This document shows positions 53,073-60,743 of a DNA stretch of 62,110 nt, piece after piece; within the stretch, counting starts at the first letter, position 1, and each line of letters opens with the position of its first letter. The position numbers were made by a program, and so were the translations under genes. Source of the DNA: Candidatus Thiodiazotropha sp. 'RUGA' (lineage in GTDB: Bacteria > Pseudomonadota > Gammaproteobacteria > Chromatiales > Chromatiaceae); NCBI GenBank assembly GCA_016842065.1, contig JAEPDS010000026.1, positions 1-62,110 on the forward strand, in the 5' to 3' direction. The notes below the pieces were generated by a model. That model worked only from the letters and a program-made list of their open reading frames with translations. It ran no database searches and had not been told where the DNA came from.

Positions 53073-53083
53073 GACAGGTTGCG

Positions 53084-54046
53084 ATGAGTAAGGTGATACA
53101 GGCAATCCTGTGTTCGATTTTTGCCGCAATTTGTAGTAAGCAGATTCTGGCGGATCCCTTGGCCTTTATCACCAATCAGGGCGATGACACGGTATCTGTT
53201 ATCAACCTCAAGAGCCTGAAACTGACGACCACGATCAAAGTAGGCAGTAAACCTGCCGGTATTGCTGTATCCAAGGATGGAAAACGTGTCTATGTAACCA
53301 ATCCGGAAAGTCGGGATGTCTATCTAATTGACGGCAAGACCCTATCCCGGGTATCTCGCCAGGCTGTGGGAGAGGGACCGTTGGGAATCACACTGAGCAG
53401 TGATGACAGCCTTGTCTATGTTGCTGATTGGTATGAAGATCTTGTCTATGTTCTGGATGCCTACGAGTTGACTACAGTTGCCACAATAGCGGTCGGCAGT
53501 TCGCCATCCGGATTAGCCGTCAGTAATGATGGGCAACGGCTCTATGTGGCAGACCGGGATGACAACAGAATCTCAGTTATCGATACAGAAAAAAATCGAA
53601 CGATTACCCGTATTGAAGTCGGTGAACGCCCCTTTGGCATACGCCTTGATCCACAGGATAAAAGGCTCTATGTGGCGAATGTTGCCAGCAATGATGTGAG
53701 TGTGATTGATACTTCCTCCCTGATTGTGATTAAAACCATCCCGGTTGGTAGTACGCCCTACGGTATCGCAATCTCGCCGGAAAATGATCGTGTTTTTGTA
53801 ACCAATCAACACGATAACAGCCTATCAGTCATCGATCCGGAGATCATGAAGGAATCACATAGAATTGAAATTGGAGAGTATCCTGAAGGGATCATCGCAG
53901 ATCCGACTGAGGATCGGGTCTATATTGCCAACTGGTTTGATAATGAACTGGTTGTCGTTGACAGTAAATCTCTGAAAATTCTGAAACAGATACCAACAGG
54001 CGAAAGCCCTCGAGCCTTTGGTACATTTGTAGCTGGCGGGTCATAA
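53084..54046 (+). CDS. Second YVTN beta-propeller protein
   Basis: This 320-residue exported protein has a signal peptide (IQAILCSIFAAICSKQILA) and about seven repeats with YVTNPESRDVYLIDG, VYVADWYEDLVYVLD, LYVADRDDNRISVIDTE, LYVANVASNDVSVIDTSSL and VYIANWFDNELVVVDSKSLK. It lies 11 bases after the SRPBCC gene, in the same operon. It is a paralogue of the protein at 49893 and probably also periplasmic. Confidence 0.87.
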   Translation: MSKVIQAILCSIFAAICSKQILADPLAFITNQGDDTVSVINLKSLKLTTTIKVGSKPAGIAVSKDGKRVYVTNPESRDVYLIDGKTLSRVSRQAVGEGPLGITLSSDDSLVYVADWYEDLVYVLDAYELTTVATIAVGSSPSGLAVSNDGQRLYVADRDDNRISVIDTEKNRTITRIEVGERPFGIRLDPQDKRLYVANVASNDVSVIDTSSLIVIKTIPVGSTPYGIAISPENDRVFVTNQHDNSLSVIDPEIMKESHRIEIGEYPEGIIADPTEDRVYIANWFDNELVVVDSKSLKILKQIPTGESPRAFGTFVAGGS

Positions 54047-54150
54047 CAGTAGGCAAGCGTTTTCACACTGTCTGTACCCGATGCCGTACTGTTGCAAACA
54101 ACGGAAAGAGAAAAAACCACTCTACAAACCGATCTAGAAAGGAGTAGACC

Positions 54151-54426
54151 ATGCATACCACAAGTTTCCCTGAAGACTCCACTCTGAAGCGTCATTTTGA
54201 ATCAACCGTCGAAATGAAGCGGCAAAGATGGTTACAGATACCGCCATCGGACTCCATATTGAGACGGCACCTACTCACTCAAACGGAGCAATCCAGTTCG
54301 AGCACAAGCCATGAATCGATAACAAATCCTCGTGCGTCCGTTGTTCAGATTGGATCAAGTACCAGGATCGATGAAACGCCGAAAGGATTTATAGCCAGAT
54401 TTTTCAGCTTGTTCAGTAGTAAATGA
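54151..54426 (+). CDS. Small basic protein, unknown function
   Basis: This 91-residue frame has AAGGAG nine bases before its ATG. The sequence is rich in Ser, Thr, Arg and Pro, lacks a signal peptide and ends in an amphipathic, hydrophobic tail, GFIARFFSLFSSK, that could touch a membrane. I recognise no family. It lies between two operon-like genes on the same strand. Confidence 0.5.
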   Translation: MHTTSFPEDSTLKRHFESTVEMKRQRWLQIPPSDSILRRHLLTQTEQSSSSTSHESITNPRASVVQIGSSTRIDETPKGFIARFFSLFSSK

Positions 54427-54507
54427 TCAACTGATCAGGTGGTTGCTATAAAACAATCAACAGTCAGTGCCATCCAATTGGCCCTGTTGCCATAGGAGTT
54501 TTAGCTC

Positions 54508-55194
54508 ATGCGCATGCGTAGCTTTATATTTACCGTTGCATTCACACTATTATGTTCTACTCCCATGCTGGCGGAAACAAAAATATTGCCACCACCTGAT
54601 TTGAGTGAAGCGCAAAAACTGATTTTCTTTAAGGATCACCTTCAAGGGGTAAGCAAAGGCAGTCAAATCAACTATGAATTCACAAGCAAAACGGACAAAG
54701 AGCGATTCCAGGATGAAATTATTATCCGGGTCACCAATATTGTAAGCAAAGGAAAACGGGATCTGGAATTTGACTTCCTCAGTGGTGAAAATCACATCGA
54801 CTTCTCACCGGCACAGTCATATACCGGAAATCCTGTGATCATTCATTTTCTCGAGAGAGATATCTCTCTGATGACTAGGGACACAGGTGGATGGAATGGC
54901 TATTTTCGTAATAAAATTCGTAACTCTTTCAGAAAACCGGCACATATGGACGAAATAACATTCGAGTATGACGGAAAAAAGGTAAAGGGTACCGAAATTG
55001 TGATCACCCCATTCCTTGGCGATCCAAACGCAATAAATTTCAAATTGTACGCCAAAAAACGCTACGAGTTTCTATTCTCAGATAGAATCCCAGGCGAGAT
55101 TTATCGTATCCGTACACAGGTTCCTAGCGAGAATGGCAAACAACTTCTGATAGATGAAGATATGAAATTCAAACAAATCACCCCTGGTGCTTAG
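54508..55194 (+). CDS. Conserved-looking secreted protein, unknown function
   Basis: This 228-residue protein has a clear signal peptide (FIFTVAFTLLCSTPMLAE). The mature part shows alternating beta-strand-like segments (DEIIIRVTNIVSKGKRDLEF, EITFEYDGKKVKGTEIVITP) and no cysteine. No catalytic motif is visible. TAGGAG stands before the ATG. Its TAG stop is the first base triplet of a repeat fragment. Its place among PQQ genes suggests a periplasmic accessory role, which is inference. Confidence 0.65.
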   Translation: MRMRSFIFTVAFTLLCSTPMLAETKILPPPDLSEAQKLIFFKDHLQGVSKGSQINYEFTSKTDKERFQDEIIIRVTNIVSKGKRDLEFDFLSGENHIDFSPAQSYTGNPVIIHFLERDISLMTRDTGGWNGYFRNKIRNSFRKPAHMDEITFEYDGKKVKGTEIVITPFLGDPNAINFKLYAKKRYEFLFSDRIPGEIYRIRTQVPSENGKQLLIDEDMKFKQITPGA

Positions 55195-55225
55195 GGCCTG
55201 TTCGCACTGATCCAATTGGCCCTAG
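55192..55225. repeat. Collapsed 34-bp copy of the palindromic repeat
   Basis: TAGGGCCTGTTCGCACTGAT followed by CCAATTGGCCCTAG has both outer ends of the repeat family joined with almost nothing between. It supplies the stop codon of the gene at 54508. Confidence 0.6.
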
Positions 55226-55237
55226 AGAGACATCACT

Positions 55238-55633
55238 ATGATTATGGGTAAGTCATCCATGTATAAACACCAAAAGCTGATCTATCTACTTCTGCTGGGT
55301 TTTCTCCAGCTTCCTGGACAAGCCCTGTCTGAAGATTGCAATAAAGCCAATCAGCAGCAGAACTATCCGACAGCCGCCAAAGTCGATTATGTGATTGGGT
55401 GTATGGCATCGAATGGTCAGTCACACGAGATAATGCAAAAGTGCTCTTGCAGCATTGACTTGATCGAAAAGAAGATTCCCTACCAGGAGTATGTGCAGAT
55501 ATCCACCCTGCTCAGCCTTCAACAGATGCCTAACTCCGGGAGAAATGCGATCTATAAAAGCTCTACCTGGTCGCAAAAGGCTGTGGCGAGACTGAGAGAT
55601 ATACAAGCCGACTCCACCTTGCGCTGTTTTTAA
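55238..55633 (+). CDS. Small secreted cysteine-containing protein
   Basis: This 131-residue protein has a signal peptide (LIYLLLLGFLQLPGQALS) and a mature part with five cysteines, in EDCNKA, VIGCMASNG, QKCSCSIDLIE and the terminal LRCF. The spacing would allow two disulfides. No haem CxxCH is present. The function is unknown; it follows the gene at 54508 by 43 bases, across the repeat. Later ATGs (55244, 55259) are alternative starts. Confidence 0.65.
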   Translation: MIMGKSSMYKHQKLIYLLLLGFLQLPGQALSEDCNKANQQQNYPTAAKVDYVIGCMASNGQSHEIMQKCSCSIDLIEKKIPYQEYVQISTLLSLQQMPNSGRNAIYKSSTWSQKAVARLRDIQADSTLRCF

Positions 55634-55721
55634 TAATCTTACTGGTTATTTCAGAAACGAAACGAGCACAATCGATATAAAACCAGAGTTTGTCACCTAG
55701 TATCTGCAAATTGAAATAATT

Positions 55722-55754
55722 CAGACCAGCTGCCTGGAATGGGTAGCTGGTCTG
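55722..55754. terminator. Hairpin between convergent genes
   Basis: CAGACCAGCT and AGCTGGTCTG form a 10-bp stem with a 13-base loop, 88 bases after the stop at 55633 and 33 bases after the stop of the minus-strand gene at 55787. The minus-strand side is followed by a moderately T-rich run, so it may end the SoxYZ-like transcript. Confidence 0.5.
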
Positions 55755-55786
55755 ATAACAAACTCAATCGTAATTCACCAGAGTTC

Positions 55787-56632
55787 TCAGGATCTTTGCT
55801 CAGGTAAGTTCATACTATGGGAGAATGTCCTGCCTTTCGAGTCTTTTACATGGACCTCTAAAACACCGGATTTCTCGGGTGCAAAGCCAAATCGTATACT
55901 GGGATCTTCACTGATAGAGATATCGGTATCTACGGTAAACACCTCCTCTCCGTTATAGGTAACCTGAATGGTGCGTACAAAATCTGCAGGGATGTAGTAA
56001 CGGGATATCTGATCAAACTGTAATCCGGAGTTGTTTGGATGCTTTATCATCAACTGGGTCGGCACCAGATCACCAGCGGCAAATGATTCTGGCAGACGGA
56101 ATTTAATACGTCCCAATTGAGCAGCTGCCGCTGCTGGATCCTTCAGCGATGGCGCTGAACAACCACCGGATGCCTTAACATAATTGTTCACCATATAGAG
56201 ACTGCCATCACTGATTTCCGCAATTGCCCGTAAATCCGTGTAAGCATTGATACGAACCCTGGTGGATAAACTTTTCCAACTATGATTTCCAGGAAAAGTG
56301 AAGACAGCCGCAACAGGTGAAGGATTGTTATCGATTACAATATAGAGCTTTTTGATATATCGATCAGGCGTCTGTTCAAACTTGGATTCGATGGTAATCG
56401 GTACGATCGCCGCATCCATTGCCCTTTTTGGGGTATCCAGTTCCAGTATTTCCTGCCCATCCTGAATATGACTATCTCCAATCAGAGAACTTTTGATCTG
56501 GAACCACCGGTTATCGCCCTCAGTTGCCGTAGCCTGTGTTGATGTAAAAATAATAGATGCTGTCACTACTGCCAAGACAATAAAGCTGCTGTAAAGAGAG
56601 TGTATCTGTTTCAGAGATGAAACAACTGTCAT
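55787..56632 (-). CDS. Quinoprotein-associated SoxYZ-like carrier protein
   Basis: This 281-residue exported protein has a signal peptide (FIVLAVVTASIIFTSTQATA) and a fusion resembling SoxY then SoxZ: the SoxY-like part ends in KASGGCSAPS with the carrier cysteine, and the SoxZ-like part follows (GDLVPTQLMIKHPNNSG, SIRFGFAPEKSGVLEVHVKD). Such fusions are a named family next to PQQ dehydrogenases. In Sox chemistry the cysteine holds the sulfur substrate; here the cargo is unknown. GAGG before the ATG at 56632 sets the start. Confidence 0.87.
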   Translation of the reverse strand: MTVVSSLKQIHSLYSSFIVLAVVTASIIFTSTQATATEGDNRWFQIKSSLIGDSHIQDGQEILELDTPKRAMDAAIVPITIESKFEQTPDRYIKKLYIVIDNNPSPVAAVFTFPGNHSWKSLSTRVRINAYTDLRAIAEISDGSLYMVNNYVKASGGCSAPSLKDPAAAAAQLGRIKFRLPESFAAGDLVPTQLMIKHPNNSGLQFDQISRYYIPADFVRTIQVTYNGEEVFTVDTDISISEDPSIRFGFAPEKSGVLEVHVKDSKGRTFSHSMNLPEQRS

Positions 56633-56877
56633 AGTAGTATCCTCGATAAGTGTGAGAGTTTTGCCAACACACGCTGATAGCACCTACTGTGTTAGATATC
56701 TATTTTGAAAAGCCGTTCCTGCAACAAGTAAAATCGTCTGCCAGAACTGATCTACCCATTCAGTTCTTCAGTAGATAATGAACTACGGACATTTCTGTCT
56801 CAGCATCGACAGGTACGCGGGCTCAACCCTACTAAAGACAGGTTTTTATTGAGTACGCCCGTTCTCCTTAATACCCT

Positions 56878-57825
56878 CTATTCCCACTCCAGCTCTGCAA
56901 AGGCAGCGGTAACATTCCGGCCATGATATTCGTTGAACAACAACCAGTTGCCTTGCTCATCCAATCCAACAGATTTAACTGCCTGGGATATCGTCCCTCC
57001 CTTGCTAATGATCCGCCGTATCTGGTTTGCGATCTCTTCAAGATAGTGATGCTGTTTTGCGAGCGCTGACTGCCAGGCAGTCACCACTGGGCCATGACCC
57101 GGGACAACCTGAACGATCGGTTGACACTGCCGGTTATGTTGAGTGTTGATACAACCTGATGCCATGAGACCGTCCATTACTTTCAACCAGCCCAACAGAC
57201 TGCCATCAATAACAGGTATGCGCTCCACGAAAAGCAGATCAGACAGCCATAACGTACCAGTTTTAGTATCAAACACACTCAAATCGTTATTGGTGTGTGC
57301 GGTTGGATAGGCTGTCAGATAGAGCCACCGATCTCCCAGATTGAGTGACATTCCTTCGGTTGTTGTCACAGACTTTGAGGGTATGACAAGTTGAGTATCT
57401 TTCGCGCTGTCTCCGAGTAAGCGTTTCATGTTGTTGAGATAGGTGCTCTCGCGTCTTGCTAACGCATCCGCAAGATTCTGATGACCGATCACCTGGGGAG
57501 AGTCCTTACTGAATGCTGATGTACCCAAAGCATGATCCGGATGCATATGAGTCACTATGACGTAGTCGATCGGTAGGTCAGTTACTGCTCTGACATGCTC
57601 TCTGATACGCAAACCCTGCTGGTAACTGCTGCCTGTATCGATAATCGCAACACGCTCACTACCGACGATAAATCCTGTGTTGGCGATCTGGCCTTTGTTG
57701 GATTTCGAAAAGTCCTGATGCACACCCGAACTGAAATAGAGACCAGGGGCGATCTGTTGAAAACCTCCACCGGCCATGACACCTGTAGCAGAGGTGGTAA
57801 GGAGAATCAGGGCCAGTGAAAACAT
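56878..57825 (-). CDS. SoxH-like quinoprotein relay zinc metallohydrolase
   Basis: This 315-residue periplasmic metallo-beta-lactamase-fold protein begins with a signal peptide (MFSLALILLTTSATGVMA). The metal motif is in VIVTHMHPDHALGTSAF, with later ligands in TAHTNNDLSVFD and VPGHGPVV. It belongs to the quinoprotein-associated metallohydrolases related to SoxH and probably acts with the SoxYZ-like carrier encoded downstream. The frame opens at 58041 over the divergent gene; the signal peptide places the start at 57825. Confidence 0.86.
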   Translation of the reverse strand: MFSLALILLTTSATGVMAGGGFQQIAPGLYFSSGVHQDFSKSNKGQIANTGFIVGSERVAIIDTGSSYQQGLRIREHVRAVTDLPIDYVIVTHMHPDHALGTSAFSKDSPQVIGHQNLADALARRESTYLNNMKRLLGDSAKDTQLVIPSKSVTTTEGMSLNLGDRWLYLTAYPTAHTNNDLSVFDTKTGTLWLSDLLFVERIPVIDGSLLGWLKVMDGLMASGCINTQHNRQCQPIVQVVPGHGPVVTAWQSALAKQHHYLEEIANQIRRIISKGGTISQAVKSVGLDEQGNWLLFNEYHGRNVTAAFAELEWE

Positions 57826-57896
57826 GACACAAGTCTGACTATATTGAATTTTGAGTATCTTCTGAAATAGTAAACTAGTATCAAGCGACAGCAGAT

Positions 57897-57912
57897 TGGC
57901 ATATATTTTGCG
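57897..57912 (+). promoter_or_regulatory. Candidate sigma-54 promoter for the TauABC-like operon
   Basis: TGGCATATATTTTGCG matches 9 of 12 consensus positions with correct GG-to-GC spacing. The predicted leader to 58008 is about 85 bases. Confidence 0.4.
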
Positions 57913-58007
57913 GAAATTAATAAAAATGCCGTATTGACGAGTTGTCTTGACTTGTTTCATTTCTGGCAGAGATAGCAAAAATAATATTTCAACCTGTTGG
58001 AGGAAAA

Positions 58008-59027
58008 ATGAATCCTGGTAAGGCATTGGCTGGTGGAACACTCGCTCATATCGTTACAACCAAGGGACCGGTTTTCGTTGCGTTAATCCTGCTGCTGTAT
58101 ACGACATGCACTTTTTCTGCCAACAGCGTCAAGATGGCAGTGTTAAAGTTTGGTACAGTCAATTGGGAACTTGATGTTATAAAACGGCACGGTCTGGATC
58201 AGGAGCAGGGTTTCAACTTGCAAGCTGTAGAGATGGCCGGCAAGCAGGCAACCATGGTTGCTCTACAGGCTGGATCGGTTGATATCGCCGTCAGTGACTG
58301 GATCTGGGTATCAAGACAGCGCAATGAGGGTAAGGCTTTTACCTTTGTCCCCTACTCCACTGCACTCGGCGCACTGGTGGTTCCTCAGGACTCCCAGGTC
58401 AAGCAGATCAAGGACCTGCAGGGCTTGCGACTGGGTATTGCCGGAGGCCCCCTGGACAAGAGCTGGTTGCTGTTGCAGGCACTGGCCTTTCAGCAATCCG
58501 GGATAGCACTCGATAAAGCCCTGACTCCGGTGTTTGCAGCCCCGCCACTGCTCAATCAACAACTCAAGCAAGGGCGTATCGATGCGGTCCTCAATTTCTG
58601 GCCCTATGTTGCCAGGCTTGAAGCGACAGGTATGCAACAGCTGATTGGTGTCCAGGATGTATCCCGAGGCCTGGGTATCCACAGTCAGGTGCCCTTTGTC
58701 GGATACGTATTTGATGATCAATGGGCTCAACAGCACAAAGATCTCATTCGGGGTTTCATTCGTGCAACCAACAAAGCAAAGCAGATCATGCTCAATTCAG
58801 ACCAGGAGTGGGAACAGCTCAGACCTTTGATGAAGGCCCCGGATGAAGCCACATTTGTCGCTTTACGGGATGGATTCAGGGCAGGCATTCCCAGACAATG
58901 GGGCGATACTGAACAGAATGATGCAAAACAGCTGTTTGATATACTTTTTAGATTGGGTGGTAAAAAGTTGGTTGGTAACACCACTCAACTTACTGAGGGT
59001 ACATTCTGGTCAGACACTGTAGAGTAG
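58008..59027 (+). CDS. ABC importer substrate-binding protein (NrtA/TauA type)
   Basis: This 339-residue exported protein has a hydrophobic signal (VFVALILLLYTTCTFS) and the family's two-lobe fold: LKFGTVNWELDVIKRHGLDQ, MAGKQATMVALQAGSVDIAV, GALVVPQDSQVKQIKDLQGL and RLGIAGGPLDKSWLLLQALA. GGAGG five bases before the ATG sets the start. The binding residues do not reveal the ligand. Its place between the SoxH-like and formate dehydrogenase genes suggests a substrate linked to C1 or quinoprotein metabolism. Confidence 0.85.
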   Translation: MNPGKALAGGTLAHIVTTKGPVFVALILLLYTTCTFSANSVKMAVLKFGTVNWELDVIKRHGLDQEQGFNLQAVEMAGKQATMVALQAGSVDIAVSDWIWVSRQRNEGKAFTFVPYSTALGALVVPQDSQVKQIKDLQGLRLGIAGGPLDKSWLLLQALAFQQSGIALDKALTPVFAAPPLLNQQLKQGRIDAVLNFWPYVARLEATGMQQLIGVQDVSRGLGIHSQVPFVGYVFDDQWAQQHKDLIRGFIRATNKAKQIMLNSDQEWEQLRPLMKAPDEATFVALRDGFRAGIPRQWGDTEQNDAKQLFDILFRLGGKKLVGNTTQLTEGTFWSDTVE

Positions 59028-59031
59028 GATT

Positions 59032-59778
59032 TTGAAATTTCCAGCCTATATTCGACAGTTCTCCTCGATAGCACTGTTACTGCTGATATGGTATGTGGCA
59101 GCCCTGTTGTGGCAGAACAGTATGCTGCCGTCGCCCAGCTCAGTTGTTATCCTGGTCTGGCAGGAAATGCAGAATGGTCAGCTCTGGTATCATCTCAGCG
59201 CAACCCTTCTACGGGTTCTGATCTCTTTCATCATCGCAATGCTGATCGGCAGTATTATCGGTATCATAATGGGTCGATCACGGATAACGGATCAGTTTCT
59301 CGACCCCTGGCTGATTATCTTTCTCAACATACCCGCGCTGGTGATTATCATCCTCGCATACGTTTGGTTTGGTCTGGAGGAGCTGACGGCGATATTTGCT
59401 ATCGCGATCAACAAAATCCCAAATGTCATTGTCACGATGCGTGAAGGTGCGCGCACCCTGGAAGAAGATTACAATCAGATGGCGCGCAGCTTCAATCTGA
59501 GCAGGCGCAAGATACTCTTCTACATCACCTTGCCCCAGTTACTGCCTTTTTTTGCTGTTGCCGCCCGCTCCGGAATTTCATTGATATGGAAAATTGTGCT
59601 GGTAGTGGAACTGTTGGGTCGAAGTAACGGGGTAGGTTTTCAACTGCATCTCTACTTTCAGTTGTTTGATGTCACCGGCATTATGGCCTACAGCTTCTCC
59701 TTCATCATCATCATGCTGACCATTGAGTATGCACTGCTGCAACCCTTGGAGCGCAAGATCAATCGCTGGCGCGGATAA
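59032..59778 (+). CDS. ABC importer permease (TauC/SsuC type)
   Basis: This 248-residue permease has about six helices, including FSSIALLLLIWYVAALLW, VLISFIIAMLIGSIIGIIMG, LIIFLNIPALVIIILAYVWF and the C-terminal MAYSFSFIIIMLTIEYALL. The coupling loop EEDYNQMARSFNLSRRKILF matches the EAA motif region. The start is a TTG at 59032, five bases after the binding-protein stop. Confidence 0.87.
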   Translation: MKFPAYIRQFSSIALLLLIWYVAALLWQNSMLPSPSSVVILVWQEMQNGQLWYHLSATLLRVLISFIIAMLIGSIIGIIMGRSRITDQFLDPWLIIFLNIPALVIIILAYVWFGLEELTAIFAIAINKIPNVIVTMREGARTLEEDYNQMARSFNLSRRKILFYITLPQLLPFFAVAARSGISLIWKIVLVVELLGRSNGVGFQLHLYFQLFDVTGIMAYSFSFIIIMLTIEYALLQPLERKINRWRG

Positions 59779-59782
59779 CAAT

Positions 59783-60520
59783 ATGTTAGATATCGAGGTT
59801 AAAAACAAAAGCTTCAAGCAATCAGAATCGGAGAATGCGCTCTCTGTTCTGACTGACATTGAGATCAATCTCAATGAGGGAGAATTTGTTGCACTGGTAG
59901 GTCCATCCGGTTGTGGTAAAAGCACGCTGTTACAAATCATTGCAGGACTGGACAGGGAATTCGAGGGGACGATCAGGTGGCAAAATGGCACAAATCAGCA
60001 TTTGGAGAAACTGGGTTACGTGTTTCAGAATCCCCGACTGCTGCCATGGCTCACTCTCTACGACAATATCGCCCTGGTATTGGATAACCCGGCCGCCAAA
60101 CAGACCCAGATTACCGCCCTGTTGGAGGCAACCGGTCTCTCTGCCTTCACCAGCTACCACCCGGCACAGCTATCGATCGGTATGCAAAGGCGAGCTGCTC
60201 TGGCCCGCGCCTTTGTCATAGAGCCCTCTCTGTTGATCATGGATGAACCCTTTGTCTCTCTGGACAGGCCAACCGCTGTTCAGCTCAGAGCACTGTTGCT
60301 GGATATTCTTGCTGTCAGACGTACAACCGTCATCTTTGTCACCCATGATCTCTATGAGGCAACCCAGCTCGCTGACCGTATCCTTTTCCTGTCGACTTCT
60401 CCCGCCAATGTGATCGGTGAGACAGTGGTAGGCCTGCAGCGGGATCAGCGCAGTGATGAAACCGCAGTCAATCGGCAATATGACGAAATCAGAGAGGTGT
60501 TTACTCGTTTATACCCATAA
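59783..60520 (+). CDS. ABC importer ATPase (TauB/NrtD type)
   Basis: This 245-residue ATPase has Walker A (LVGPSGCGKSTLLQIIAG), Q-loop (YVFQNPRLLPWLTLYDNI), a signature-like LSIGMQRRAALARAF in place of LSGGQ, Walker B (LLIMDEPFVSLD) and switch (FVTHDLYEATQLAD). It completes the three-gene importer. The frame opens at 59723; the ATG at 59783 comes five bases after the permease stop. Confidence 0.9.
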   Translation: MLDIEVKNKSFKQSESENALSVLTDIEINLNEGEFVALVGPSGCGKSTLLQIIAGLDREFEGTIRWQNGTNQHLEKLGYVFQNPRLLPWLTLYDNIALVLDNPAAKQTQITALLEATGLSAFTSYHPAQLSIGMQRRAALARAFVIEPSLLIMDEPFVSLDRPTAVQLRALLLDILAVRRTTVIFVTHDLYEATQLADRILFLSTSPANVIGETVVGLQRDQRSDETAVNRQYDEIREVFTRLYP

Positions 60521-60684
60521 AATTCACGGTTTTTCTGACTGCTCCTGTGTCTAAGGAGGATGTCTTGTTGCAGTGACAGGCTGATGTCACTGTGCCAGAA
60601 AAGTGGAGCACTGCCAGAATCCGGGACATGACGCGAGAAGTGCTGATCGGACCTTTGACTGGATTAGGGATTACCTGAACCGAA

Positions 60685-60700
60685 TGGCACATGAATTGCA
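60685..60700 (+). promoter_or_regulatory. Sigma-54 promoter of the formate dehydrogenase genes
   Basis: TGGCACATGAATTGCA matches the consensus at 11 of 12 positions with exact spacing. The predicted start near 60711 gives a leader of about 33 bases to the TTG at 60744. The rest of the 60521-60743 gap holds no gene. Confidence 0.75.
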
Positions 60701-60743
60701 GCTTGTGATTCTTATAATCAGAAATCACCTCAGAGAAATTCAT

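Noticed and set aside
58036-58072. A longer N-terminus for the SoxH-like gene reaching over the divergent ABC gene
   Set aside because: A clean signal peptide starts at 57825, and the extension has no family similarity and overlaps the neighbour's start.
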